A stretch of DNA of 64,000 nucleotides from Haliotis asinina (taxonomy: Eukaryota > Mollusca > Gastropoda > Lepetellida > Haliotidae): positions 27,730,249-27,794,248 of the forward strand of contig NC_090283.1 of the NCBI RefSeq assembly GCF_037392515.1, given 5' to 3'. The notes under the pieces are model-generated. The model did no database searches. It was given only the letters and a program-made list of their open reading frames with translations, and was not told the DNA's origin. The position numbers were made by a program, and so were the translations under genes. Positions 1 to 11,151 of the stretch are shown piece by piece (the first letter of the stretch is position 1; each line of letters begins with the position of its first letter).

Positions 1-287
1 CAAAGTGACATACACGTAAATGAGAAACAAAGTGATGTGCACGAAAATGAGAAACAAAGTGGCATACACGCAAATAAGAAACAAAATGATATAGACGTAA
101 ATGAGAAACAAAGTGATATAGATGTAAGTGAGAAACAAAGTGATATACGCGATAATGATGGAACATGGTGATATACGCGATAATGATGGAACATGGTGAT
201 ATACGCGATAATGATGTCACATGGTGATATACGCGATAATGATGGCACATGGTGATATACGCGATAATGATGGAACATGGTGATATG
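1..287. repeat. Degenerate 27-28 bp minisatellite
   Basis: About ten head-to-tail units run from the window edge. The first part has a roughly 27-bp unit of the form TGATATAGACGTAAATGAG plus AAACAAAG. From about 140 on it changes to a more homogeneous 28-bp unit (TGATATACGCGATAATGATG plus GAACATGG). The two unit types share the TGATATA core, so the second looks like a locally amplified variant of the first. The array may extend beyond the left edge. Confidence 0.85.
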
Positions 288-333
288 CAGCGTTTGAAAT
301 ATCTGCTTGCCTGACCGCCCGTGACGGGTTATT

Positions 334-2711
334 TTAAACTTGGACTGCCAGATTCTCAGATTCACCTGCCCTGGGTTAAAATTTAGACATGTATATGAAG
401 ATATTCATCATCATTTAATCATCACTATTAATTCACTCGCAAAAATAAATGATGCATTCCATCTGGATGATAAACTACGTCGTTTGCCAAACGTAAAGAA
501 TTGGCGTGTAGGTAAGTTTTTGGGCAAGGCTGGCAAGTTTTACATCGAACCAGCCCTGCGGTCTGGGTGAAATTTTTACATAAAATGATTAAATAAATAT
601 GGTACGCAATGATATGCACAAATGTGTGGAAACTTGAGTCGTGAATATGTGAACTTACAGAATCCACAAGTTTTCTTGCACATGTTGAGGGTGTAGGGCG
701 TGGGCTCCTGACACTCGCCCTGGTCCTGTTTCTCCTCACACAGGAACTTGTTCACGTCCACACACTCATCATCCCCACCTGGGTAATTATATACAACATT
801 CATGGTCACTGTTTCCATGTCTGGGCCGCTTCGTAACCCAAACAAGTTAAAACATGGTACTTGATGTTGCAGCGCCTATCGTTCGGTCTTAAGGATGAAA
901 CTAGGACTGTTTAACAGCTATTATACTGTTTGTTGTATCTAAATCTAACTGGCACATGGTATCCCACTCGGCTAAAACTCCAAAATTTGCATTAGCACAG
1001 ACAAGTACAAGCGATTGTTTTGACCGTCATAGCAAAGTCCCTCCCTGACAGAAGCTTAGAAAAGCAGGGTGTTCAGTGGGGAATGGTGAAACGCTATGAT
1101 TCGTCACGTATCTAGCAACTCATCTCAGCGGTTTGCCTTATTCACGTTACTGTCTCTTTGCAATCTACTTTTTGCTTGTTTTTGTCAGGGTGACAACGTG
1201 ACAACCACAGGTACCCACAGCGGGTCCGAAAATCGATAAACTGTTTTCTATCCAACCCCCTTACTATATAACCTGTAAAGATGCATCACCAAATCACGGC
1301 GATGTGATAGAAAACCGGGCAAACCGGACGGACCTCCGGCAATCTGATTGACTAACACTTTTGTGTACAAAACACACTCCAGTTTTTTCACCCACACTAA
1401 GTTGTAGTTTGCATTATTAACCAATCAGATTGTCGGAGGTCCTAAAGCGCGTCGCTGACGACCTAGGTTTGTATACTTCCGGCACAGCAACTCGGTCTTT
1501 GGCGATTTAATAAAAAACAGTAAGTGCATCCAATCCTAATGCCTGTGTATAGGCCTGACACACACATCGGAAACGTGGACAGAAGCGTTTGATACTCGTG
1601 AGACTTTTAAAATAAGATATATTCAATGACGAGTGTGTAATTATTCGGCTTTCGATCACATCTCCTTAATTTGGTGATGCACCTTTACAGGTTATATAGT
1701 AAGGGGGTTGGATAGTAAACCGGGACTTAGTTTATCGACTTTCAGACCCGCGGACGGCGCCTGTGACAACCCCCTACTTGGTTTTTATTACATCTTATAC
1801 CTATTCACACACTCGCATACAAATCGTCGTTTTATACTTACAAAAGTTGCAGGATTTTTTGCAGATACTCTTCAAATAACGGCTGTACTTCTCTTGCTCG
1901 CAGTGGCCTTGACGGACATGCCTTGCGCACAGGACTGAAACCCGGTCGCTACACTCGCTGTCGTGAATAGCTGAAATATAACAAGTACCATTAAAGTATC
2001 TTGTGGTCCCTATTATAAAGTATGTTTAGATAGAATTACAGGAGCGTTGCATGTCACCAAGAAATTGAACAGGAACAATACGGCGTCCGTCCATTCAAGC
2101 AGTATGTACATCAAAACTGTGTCAACAAGGTAGCTAACGTTACGTAACGTAACAAGGTGACTGGTCTCGGGATGGCTTGCAATAGGCAACTGTGACAGCA
2201 CTTGTCATCCCTTTAAATCGTAATTATGACACTACTACAGACGAGGAATCGACAGGTCTCCCGGAATAGATTTTGAGATCTCCCACGCCATAACTGGCTG
2301 TTTCTGCGGTTTCACCTCACCTCAAAACAACTTTTGATAGTTAAATGATGATAGTTTCTCAAACAACTTTTTTGGTGGAGTCTGGAAAATGTTCAAATAT
2401 AAGAAAACTGTTGGGTATTAGTAAATGATAAACATGTGTATTGTTTATATGTTTGTGGCAATTTTGTACAATGATCAAATTTGCAATTCAATGGTCCGTT
2501 TCTGAGGCAAACGAACTATAAGGTAGACAATAAACATTTGCCGAACTGGAAATCCCTACAATCTTGATTCACGAAGTTACACGGAGTGACATGGGACGCT
2601 ATTGATTATGATAACCAATTAAACCCCATTACCTGAGCCAGAGACCAGGTGTGTGTCCAACACTGCCAGACTCACACAGAACACCGCCAAGAAAACACTG
2701 ACGCCGAACAT
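334..2711 (-). CDS. Small secreted ShKT-domain protein (three exons)
   Basis: Exons on the minus strand: 2711-2633, 778-659 and 365-334, giving 76 aa. Exon 1 starts at an ATG and encodes a hydrophobic signal peptide (MFGVSVFLAVFCVSLAVLD) ending before a GT donor in phase 1. Exon 2 follows a CCCAG acceptor and continues in frame with a complete ShKT module: six cysteines at residues 32, 40, 49, 60, 64 and 67 with spacing x7, x8, x10, x3, x2. The end CKKTCGFC is diagnostic. The donor GTAAGT splits the last Cys codon, and exon 3 (acceptor GGGCAG) restores that Cys before a short tail and TAA. ShKT modules occur in sea-anemone K-channel toxins and in many secreted animal proteins. The Tyr of the channel-blocking Lys-Tyr dyad is present (YTLNM) but the Lys before it is Pro, so channel block cannot be assumed. 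Exons 1 and 2 are solid. Exon 3 rests on phase match and is less certain. No poly(A) signal was found downstream. Confidence 0.72.
1206..1765. mobile_element. Foldback MITE in ShKT intron 1
   Basis: Long imperfect terminal inverted repeats of about 110 bp face each other at 1206-1315 and 1655-1765. The most conserved block, CTATCCAACCCCCTTACTAT, is at 1248-1267 and inverted near 1697-1716. Outer ends read CACAGG and CCTGTG, with ACAAC on both sides as a possible short target duplication. The interior carries a second nested inverted repeat (ACCTCCGGCAATCTGATTG at about 1332-1350, inverted at about 1424-1442). There is no coding capacity, so this is a non-autonomous element. Confidence 0.75.
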
Positions 2712-4494
2712 GATGATATTATGCACGAAACAGGTTCAGGAAACTCCTCCCAAACTCTAACTCCTAACAACTTTTTTTCACGTATTATAGTAGGTTTTGA
2801 CACCGAGTTAATTACAACAAAATATGTGCTTATTGTCCACGCCATGACATACATTGGAAAGTACTAGAGCCACTACGCTGTTTTTGTATTGTACACCACG
2901 TAATGCCATAGCTGCATTCTACAACTACAATACGTTAGGATGTTGAAGTGGTTGGGTGTGTGTGTGTGTCCCCATCTATGGATGCTGGATATAATTTGAC
3001 TAATGTAAAATATTAATTTAAAAAATAACGCTGTGTTATTTCAGTACACCTGCGATTGTTAACCTTTCTGTAACCCATATTTTACAGGATCCATGAAGAT
3101 CCGGGTTAACACCGTTGATCTTCAGTAACCCATGCTTGTCGTAAGAGGTGTCTAACGGGATCGGGTGGTCAAGCTCGATGACTTGACACGTGTCACTGGT
3201 TCCCAGCTGTGCAGCTCGATGCTCATGCTGTTGATCCCTGGATCGCCTGGTCCACATGCGGTAATTGGCAGACCGTCGCCATATAGCTGGAATATTGCTG
3301 AGTGCGGCGTAAAACACTAAACTAACCAACTGAACAAAAATATAGGCCTCTGTAGACCAGACAACCAGATGGTATAAGTAGCGTCTTGGGGATTGGTGGA
3401 AATCAAGAAAGCTCACGCACTAACCAGGGAGGGATAGCCTGAATGATATCATAATCATCCATAAGAAGGTCGTAGCGCTAACATTGCTCTGAACAAGAGG
3501 ACCTAGATAAATAAGGGGCATATTTCTGCAAATCCAGTTGTGACTCCACAAAACCATATGAACACCATTGCCTCAACATGTGTATGATTACTTGTGTATA
3601 TATTTTCCCCATTATATTTCATTGCATGTAGGCGTGATCTGGGACGACCACATTCCCACGGTTCTCGTGTAAGCTGAATGACCTTGCGTGAAATGATACC
3701 ACGGAAGCATTCTCCCATTCCGTGATACTGTCCAATAATAACCTGTCAGAATAATGTGTAACTGTGTTAACCATTCAGAATCTGTACAGGACTATAACTT
3801 TTGAGAATGAATTTGAGACACGGGCATAAATCCAAGGCTGACGTGTGCGTCATATGTTGATATCCATGGACAATGCATTAATTTTAATGGGTTTAGCGGA
3901 ATTCCAGCATCACGCCCTCTTTAGAAATAAAGAACTGTTGAACAGGTTGGCAAGTATTTGTATAGCAGGGTCTATTTGAATGCATCCATTTGAGGGGGTT
4001 GACTACAAGGACAAGCTACAATTGTTTGAAAATTACATAGTCATTGTCTGATACTGTGACTTTTAAAAACTTTTATTTATTAAAATGCAGAACAAAGTTC
4101 AAAGTGTTACTGTAAGACATAAATAAGCAAGTTTCACCAAAGCCCACTTGTACACACAAGCTGAAACATACAAGCCATAGACGTGTCGTCCTTGACACTA
4201 TATACGTCATGATCATATTATAAATATGATGTATGTAAAAAAGATGTAGACAAGTATTGATATTTAAAACATTAGCAGATATTAAACCATCGGTAGTCAA
4301 AGATGAAGAACCACTTTATCATAACCCATGCACTCTTAAATGAGTATATGTAACTATACTTCTCCTAAACCGGTTGCCTGTTTGTGTCGGTAAAGTGTCT
4401 AATTCCCTCATGCATGGTACAACACTTGATACAGCATCATGTTCGGATCCTGTCTGTATTGCGCTTTGTTTCGCCTTTAGTGCATTTGCCACGC
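2712..4494. other. Upstream region of the minus-strand ShKT gene
   Basis: This is the left part of the shared space between the two head-to-head ShKT genes. It holds one SINE (3091-3328). I found no supported coding exon and no clear TATA box. Short open frames here have no recognisable domain. Confidence 0.5.
3091..3328 (-). mobile_element. Gastropod SINE, minus orientation
   Basis: Read on the minus strand it runs from TTTAGTGTTTTACGCCGCACTCAGCAATATTCCAGC-type sequence through the body to the TTACGACAAGCATGGGTTACTGAAG-type 3' part. The same body recurs at about 12.8, 16.6, 27.8, 33.8, 40.2 and 44.3 kb. Confidence 0.8.
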
Positions 4495-4720
4495 CGACAG
4501 ACACATTTACTAGCTTACCTAAACACACATTTACTAGCTTACCCACAGACACATTTACTAGCTTACCCACAGACACATTTACTAGTTTACCTATAGACAC
4601 ACTTACTAGCTTACCCATAGACACTTTTATTTGCTTGCCCGCTGTCACGTTTACACGTCTACATTAATTTAAACGGGACATTACTTTATCCTGTGTTTAC
4701 ATTCACTAACTTACCTAGGG
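4495..4720. repeat. 24-bp minisatellite, left part
   Basis: About six clear units of ACATTTACTAGCTTACCC plus ACAGAC, decaying to the right. Similar but more decayed units reappear at 6215-6360 on the far side of the Tc1-like element, so the transposon splits the array. Confidence 0.8.
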
Positions 4721-4730
4721 TAATAAACTA

Positions 4731-6060
4731 CTCAAAAAAAAGAAACATGTAACTTTTGGTAATCATTGGTGTCTGTGATCTATGGGGAACACCATCTGCA
4801 AACATTTCCGAGTTTGAATCCATTGTCATTGAGGACAACTCGCCAAAACGCACCAAAATCTGTTTTCCTAAAAAAATGCAATAAATTGTGAACGGAAAGA
4901 AATTCATGCGTTTCCTTTTGCATGCATATCCCATGCATCATATCCAATAAAAGCGGGGGGTTTCACTGCTCTTGGCAGTTGACAGTTAAAGTTGGTGTTA
5001 AAGTCATGCCTAGACTTACTGAGTGCTACAATGCGATTGGTCATTTGGGGCCTGGGGAGTCTCAGTCTGCGATTGCAAGGCAACTGAATGTGTCACAGAG
5101 TGCCATAACAAGACTGTCTCATCGCCACCAGCAGCAAGGGTCAACACTTGATCGCCCCAAGTCAGGTCGACCCCGTGTGAACAGGTTTGTTCAGCTTCAA
5201 CATTTGCGGAACAGGTTCACCACAGCATCTTTCACAACATCGGCAGTGCCAAGAGTCAGAACAATTTCTGATCAGACTGTGAGGAACCGCTTAGGTGAGG
5301 CTGGTATTCGTTCCAGAAGACCTTTGCAAGGACCTGTCCTTACACGTCAACATCGGCAGACAGTGATGTCGCCAACATCTCCCATAGCCATTGCATAGGT
5401 GGAGAACTGTTATCTTCAGTAATAAATCACGTTACTGCTGCGACGTCTCGACTGAAGAGCACGTGTATATCGACATCGTAACGGAAGCTACGCTGCAAAT
5501 TGTGTACAGGAAGTACACAGGTGACGGTGTCATCGTTTGGGATGACATCTCATACATTGGCAGGACAGATCTCATTCAGATCCATGACAATTTGACAGCT
5601 CGACGGTACCGTGATGAAATCATCAGGCTTCATGTCCTTCCTTTCATTAACCGCCAGAACGTCCTTTTTTCAGCATGATAACGCTCGGCCTCATACAACA
5701 AGAATAACAAGGGATTTCCTTGCTCAGAACAACGTTCAGGTTCATGACTGGCCCTCTCGATCACCGCAACTTAACCCTACTGAACATTTGTGGGCCGAAT
5801 TGGGTCGTCGTGTGCGACAGCGTTACTCTCAGCCACAGACGTTACCTGCTCTATTTGTGGCCTTGAGGGAAGAATACCAACTCCTTCCCAGGCACTTCAT
5901 TCGGAATTTGGTCCAGTCGCCGATGCCAAGCAACCATTGTGACGTATAGTTTCTTGCAGCAGGTTCTCTTCATGACTGCCCTGTATTATTGACGTGTATA
6001 AAGTGATAACAATTTTCAGCTATGCGTTTCTTTTTTTCCAGTTATGCGTTTCTTTTTTCT
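4731..6060 (+). mobile_element. Decayed Tc1-like DNA transposon
   Basis: The left end CTCAAAAAAAAGAAAC is preceded by TA, the usual Tc1/mariner target. The right end is inferred from GCGTTTCTTTTTTTCC near 6025-6060, where poly-T expansion blurs the boundary. It encloses a frameshifted transposase (5006-5949). The terminal sequence resembles that of the remnant at 52943-53466, so they are probably one family. It inserted into a 24-bp minisatellite. Confidence 0.75.
5006..5949 (+). pseudogene. Tc1-like transposase, inactivated
   Basis: The N-terminal part (5006-5398) has the paired helix-turn-helix region: ESQSAIARQLNVSQSAITR, then the GRPRV AT-hook-like motif and a second HTH (TVRNRLGEAGIRSRRP). 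The catalytic part follows in two other frames: VIFSNKSR at about 5404 and QHDNARPHT with LNPTEHLWAEL at about 5675-5810. Tc1 transposases use a DDE triad. The first Asp, normally in FTDES, is Asn here, the second Asp (HDNARPH) and the Glu (PTEHLW) remain. The frame changes twice and a short stretch before the first Asp is missing. This is a non-functional relic. Confidence 0.85.
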
Positions 6061-6214
6061 TTTTTTTCTTTCTTTTTTTTTATTCTGTTTTGTTTTTGTT
6101 TTTGTTTTTTTGTTTGGTTGGGTTTTTTTTGGGAGGGTGGGTGGGTTTGCTGGGTTTTTTTATTTGGTTTTGTTTTTGTTGGTTTTTTGGCTTTTCAGTA
6201 GTATATTACAGGTA

Positions 6215-6360
6215 CTTATTTTGAAACATTTACCTGCCTTTCTCTGGGCACATTGCCTAACAGGCCATTGGCACATTTATAGCTCTCCCTTTAGAACATT
6301 TACAAGCTTACCAATAGGTACATGTGCTAGTTCATACTTGGGCGCTTTACTCGCTTACAG
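6215..6360. repeat. 24-bp minisatellite, right part (decayed)
   Basis: Repeated ACATTTAC...GCTTACC-type units continue the array seen at 4495-4720. Divergence is much higher than on the left side. Confidence 0.5.
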
Positions 6361-6364
6361 TTGG

Positions 6365-6835
6365 ACACATTATAAATATATCTGAGAGCCTGCCAAAAAT
6401 GTCAGCATATGTATAACGCTAGATCAGTGGCTGACATGTCTCTGAATAATAGAACAAAGAATATAAACAGGTGTAAGGGCAAAATAATCATATGAATCAC
6501 GTCATAGTTGCCTTGATAATGTGTGCATTACATGCAACCATGGTCAAGTCCATTGTAGTCATTTACGAAAAAAAAAAAAAACTAAGGCAGTTTTTTGGGG
6601 TATGTGTCCAAATTAGCATTACTTAACAGATAATGCTATGAATTGTTCAACGGTCATTATTAATCTGCTTTCACTATATTAATTCTAATTTTTTTAGTTT
6701 TTATCCATGAGTTATCGACACCCCTCGTGCACTGTGGACTCGCCAGAAAAAATATGATCATAATGCTTTTGCCCTCCTACAAGTATCGAGAGTAGGAATC
6801 GGTACTTTTTCCTGTCACAACCTATAAATTGTAAA
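6365..6835. other. 5' flank of the plus-strand ShKT gene
   Basis: No repeat or gene recognised. A TATAAAT occurs at about 6823, only some 13 bp before the start codon, so it is unlikely to be the TATA box of that gene. Confidence 0.4.
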
Positions 6836-8965
6836 ATGATCGGAAAGAGAAATTCCTGGGCTCTTTGGTATCTGACAGTGGTCTTTGTAGGAGCTGTTCT
6901 CGCCACCCAGGAACGGAAGCGATGGACAGGTACGTGCGAAAGAATATGAACTATAGTCTGTTTGCAGAATATTTACACTTCCCCTTAAACTAAAATATGG
7001 TGGAAACACATCAGTAATATTTTGGACATATGCTGGGTGTTGGGTGACTGTGTGGTGATTTATATTGCTGGAACTTTTACATGGGTCCTGTTATAATAAA
7101 ATGTTTCGAGCAGAACCTTAGGGTCTGCGATGCTCGACTTGGCTCCTATTTACTAATTACTAATTACTTAGTTACTTAGTTGGTCTAATGTTTTCATTAA
7201 GATCAGCGTCTCTTATTATTTTTCGTATTTGACGTTTTTCTAGTTAGACTACAATTCATCGGTCCACTTTTGAGCCAAACGGGCTGTATATAAGAATCTC
7301 CCCGAGATACCTTTTCGATCCTCTTCTTCAGCTGTGATGATCCACTGCAAAGATGTAGGCAGCCAGTGTGAAATGATGGCCAAGGTGGGCTACTGCCGAC
7401 TTGTTCCAGGCTACATGTCCAAGCTGTGTATGAGGTCATGCAGTCTGTGTAAGTGTTGAGCATACATACGTCAGGACATTACAGCTTATCTTAGCTGATA
7501 CTTAAATGTCGTTTTCTGACTGACTGGGCTTTCAATGTATCCCGCTGCCACTGGCAACTCAGTTGGTACTTCCCGAGGGTAATTCTTTAACTCGAATAAC
7601 ATTATATCACATGTGATGTACGGAAATTACCGATGTTTTACGAATGAAAATCGATGAAAGGTTTCTATTGTCAGCAAAAATCTAGCAATGGCTACATAAA
7701 GATTTGTACCCGTGCTTCAAATTATTCAGAATTCGGTGTTCAGTAAGATAAATGCGTTGCTCACTGGTCCCTCGGGGCTCATGGGTTGACATACCCTCGA
7801 TGTTTGTCGACAAAATCACTAAATGCTTGAATTAAGAAAAGTATCAATTTTTTCCATTTGAAAATTGTCGACATTAAACAAAATTGACTGGGATTTTTTT
7901 GTGAATCTTAATATTACACGAGGGCAACAAAATATTTATTTGTTTGTGTTTGTGAAGTGTTCATGCCATCAGGATGCCAACAAGTTGTTTATCACATTTG
8001 ACACTACACGTCACCAAACAACACATATAGCTTGCGGTTGAAGATAAATGAAAGAATTTGCATGTAAAATTAAAAGGAATGTTTCGACAATGTTTTTTTT
8101 TCTAAACTGAGGCATGCGAATATTTTGACTGCCAGGTGGACTGCAGCAGACATACGGGAACTGGAAGGTCCATATGAATTATAGAGGTAGGTACAGGTTC
8201 AAGTTCGTAATGGTAGCCCTCGACACCATTCGAATAAAGTGAGTGAGTTAGTGCGTTTAGTTTTACACCGCTTTTATCAATATATACGCAATATCACGGC
8301 AGGGGACACCAGAAATGGGCTTCACATATTGTACCCTTGTGGGGAATCGAGTCCGTGACGAGCGAACGTTTTTACCTCCCTCGAATGGAAAACAATGCAA
8401 TATATTTAATATTAATTATCTATCAAGGTGAATGTCCTTGGGGAAAACATTTGTACACACTTTCGTAGTCAGTATAGTGAGTGAGCGAGTTGGGTTTATC
8501 ACTGTCTTAACAGTATAATTCCACAATTCCGGACTAGCAGAGGCGATTAACGGGATCGGGTGACCTTTTTTTAACATATGTCAGTGTATCTCATTTTCGT
8601 AAATCGATGTTCAGGCTTTTGATCACTGGGTCATATAGCTGGAATATCGTTGAGTGCGGCATCACACAAAGTCATTCATACACTTCAATCAGCGCCGTCG
8701 GGTGGCGCAACTGGTGTAAACTGAGTAAACCATGTCAGCGTGCTGGAACGCCGGATACCCTAGTCGCCTCATACGTCATGTATGTGGTGCTGGGGACCAA
8801 TTCTAAGCCGGATGTGGAGTTTGCTATGGGAAAAGAAACGTCGTTAAGTATGAAGGCAAGGTATGGTGCAATGATAGACCTGGATGTTTCTGAATAGCAT
8901 ATATGTCTGTCAGTCATAACGTTCTTAACAACTTTCGGCGTTTTTCTTCAGACAGTCCACAGTAA
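6836..8965 (+). CDS. Small secreted ShKT-domain protein (four exons)
   Basis: Exons 6836-6929, 7332-7448, 8136-8186 and 8952-8965 encode 91 aa. All three introns are phase 1 and each join keeps the frame. Exon 1 begins with ATG and encodes a signal peptide (WALWYLTVVFVGAVLA) followed by a basic QERKRW stretch. Exon 2 encodes a ShKT module with Cys 37, 44, 53, 64, 68 and 71 (spacing x6, x8, x10, x3, x2). The final Cys codon is split by the donor GTAAGT, exactly as in the minus-strand ShKT gene nearby. Exon 3 adds a polar 17-residue extension. Exon 4, after a strong TTTTTCTTCAG acceptor, gives three more codons and TAA. In the dyad region the Tyr is kept (PGYMSK) but no Lys precedes it. The protein is probably extracellular. 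Its role is unknown. Exons 1 and 2 are well supported, exon 3 and 4 rest on splice sites and phase. Confidence 0.75.
8239..8378 (-). mobile_element. tRNA-headed SINE fragment, minus orientation
   Basis: GTGAGTGAG end, then a TTTTACACCGCTTTTATC body and GGGGACACCAGAAATGGGC. The tRNA-like B-box complement GGGGAATCGAGTCC follows. It lies in the third intron of the plus-strand ShKT gene. Confidence 0.75.
8538..8668 (-). mobile_element. Truncated gastropod SINE, minus orientation
   Basis: Shows GGCGATTAACGGGATCGGGT, then CTTTTGATCACTGG and AGCTGGAATATCGTTGAGTG, the order of the family on the minus strand. Diverged and internally shortened. It lies in the third intron of the plus-strand ShKT gene. 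Confidence 0.65.
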
Positions 8966-9124
8966 AGACAGCTGCCCAGTCACACTGGTTGAACAAAAGC
9001 ATCGTAACGGAGGCATCTCCCTACATGAAAATATTTGATCTGCAATCCTCAAGTTTCCACATTTTCATGTATATGTAACGGCAATTTGTATTTTTTGTTA
9101 TGAAACCATCTTCTAATACATGCT

Positions 9125-9130
9125 AATAAA
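9125..9130 (+). terminator. Poly(A) signal of the plus-strand ShKT gene
   Basis: AATAAA 160 bp after the proposed stop codon, the first such hexamer downstream. Confidence 0.5.
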
Positions 9131-11043
9131 CGATGTGTTTACCCCCAAGGAGACACCTGTTTTACATTTAGCGTTTGTAATAGACAGGTAGATCAATCTT
9201 AACAAGGCAGACAGGATATTTCCCCTCTAGGTCTGTTTGGACGCAATTTCATAAAACGTAAACATTTTTCCAAATAATCTTGCATCACACCCATGACACC
9301 TGGAAGGAGGGTTTTAAAATCTCACATGAGACCCCGGAATTCATGACCCGCGTGAAGGGCGCACGTCAGAACAAAATGCAGTTAAAATTCATTAAAAAGT
9401 CAGAACTATGATATCTGTCATTTCTGTGGACAGGATAGAAACATTACACCCTCGGATAGGAACAGCATCCATTGCTTTATTGGAATAACTTGCTTATATC
9501 TCAGATGGTTTAATCTGAGTTTTGGCTTTTGGTTTTTCTCCAACTGAGATATATATTTTCACCTGAAACTGAACATGGAATGCAACCTTTTAAAGTATTG
9601 ATGACGACATGATATATCCATGCATCCATGCCCAAGGCGCTTCAGTGTTCGCCTGATCAACGGATGTATTTTTATCTGGGATTTTTTTAACCAGCTCAAC
9701 TCTCTCGTGACCATTCAACTAGGGAATATTCAACTCGTGCATCTTGTTAGGCGCACTGAGTTACCGCACACTTTCATCCTCATAATTCTAATTGGATCTG
9801 ACAGGGTACAAAGTATACCTAAGGTTGGGAAAAACCTTAAACTGCATGAAACAAGAGATTTATAAAAGTCTGGACAAGAGACGAGTATTTCTCATCTAAA
9901 CTTAGCATTTGTGCACACTTATATACTGTACACAGCCACATAAAATCTAAATGGTCAGAAACAAAATGGCCAAAGCAACCTTCTAAATGCATGACGTTTA
10001 CCCTTTACATGAGTTGTTTTGCGTTTGCATTTTGCCCTGATAGAAGTTCCACCTGATTCAGTTATATTTGAGCGAGCTTGTGATTTATTAAAACAGGGTG
10101 TTGCTCTAAAGTCAAATCTACGACAAACTTTGGCCTCAAACTGGGAAACGACAGACAGACAGCGGACATAAATCTTGCATATGAACTGATGTATGTATAT
10201 ACAGCGAATACATGACATGTGATTCAATTTAAAAAAGGTAGGTAATTTAAAGAAACTGGAAGAATAAAATGCCAGGGCATGTCATGAAAACAACCTAAGA
10301 ACATTACAACGTTTCAATAATCTCAGGAGAGGCTTTGTTCTGTAAATACATAAATGGAGACGACGGTGCGATTAGTTATCTTTAACAAACCGTATGAAAA
10401 CCTTACATCAAACTAAATGACAAGTAATCAATCAGTAAAATACCATTCATCTGTCAGATAATTTGTGATCTCTGAGACTGTTATGTTCAATATGAATAAC
10501 ACGGTACATACGTTTATTGTGAAATGCTTTAAGAAACTACACGGTCATACTGAGAAAATCTGACATGAAACTAAATGACAGGATGTCAATCAAAACTATT
10601 CATTCAAGTGTCATTTAATTTTGTGTAATCTCTATTCGACAGAACGTTCAGGTGTTAAGATATCCCAGCCTCGGTGGTATATAACCTTCCTTGGTGGCTA
10701 TACATCATTACATCTGTCGTCATAAATAAACCTTTATTAGCGATGAACACAGCCATACCTCTACAAGAAATGCACGTGACTCAGGACGTTAATGCTTGTA
10801 GTCATGTTTTAGACTTCAAAGTATCAAAAGGTCGTTTGTCATCTTAAAATAGAGCGACTGTCAATCAAATGTTTTGTCAATCTTTGGTAAGAAAGCCTAC
10901 ATGTTTGGGCGCCGAGACAATTCAACTCTGAAGAGTGGCTCCTCTTCCGTCAGAGAAGTTCAGCTCAGGATTCACTGCAATAATACTCAGAATCTGGGAC
11001 TTGAGTCATGAGTTGTTTGAGCTGAGTGTTGAGTGCTTTAGAA
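9131..11043. other. Intergenic region before the astacin gene
   Basis: Holds one imperfect tandem duplication of about 150 bp (about 10395-10480 resembles 10552-10640: CTAAATGACA, CAATCA, TTTGTG blocks in the same order). Nothing else recognised. The short open frames here carry no domain I know. Confidence 0.45.
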
Positions 11044-11151
11044 ATGAATCGTCCTCTGCTGCTGGTGATACAATACCTGTTGTCAACATGTCGGGGTTCA
11101 AACTTTGGTGGTCACTATCTAACCAACTATGGAACACCAGCCGAGTTCCTG
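11044..11151 (+). other. Proposed first exon of the astacin gene
   Basis: 36 codons from ATG to a GTATGT donor in phase 0, matching the phase-0 start of exon 2 after TTTCAG at 22837. Content is a signal peptide. The ATG is preceded by CTTTAG, which could also act as an acceptor, so an internal exon continuing from further upstream is possible. The long intron and lack of transcript evidence keep confidence moderate. Confidence 0.6.

Noticed and set aside
5994-6385. Open frames of Phe/Leu/Trp-rich text at 6.0-6.4 kb and similar ones at 17.1 and 41.2 kb
   Set aside because: Products of T/G-only low-complexity DNA.
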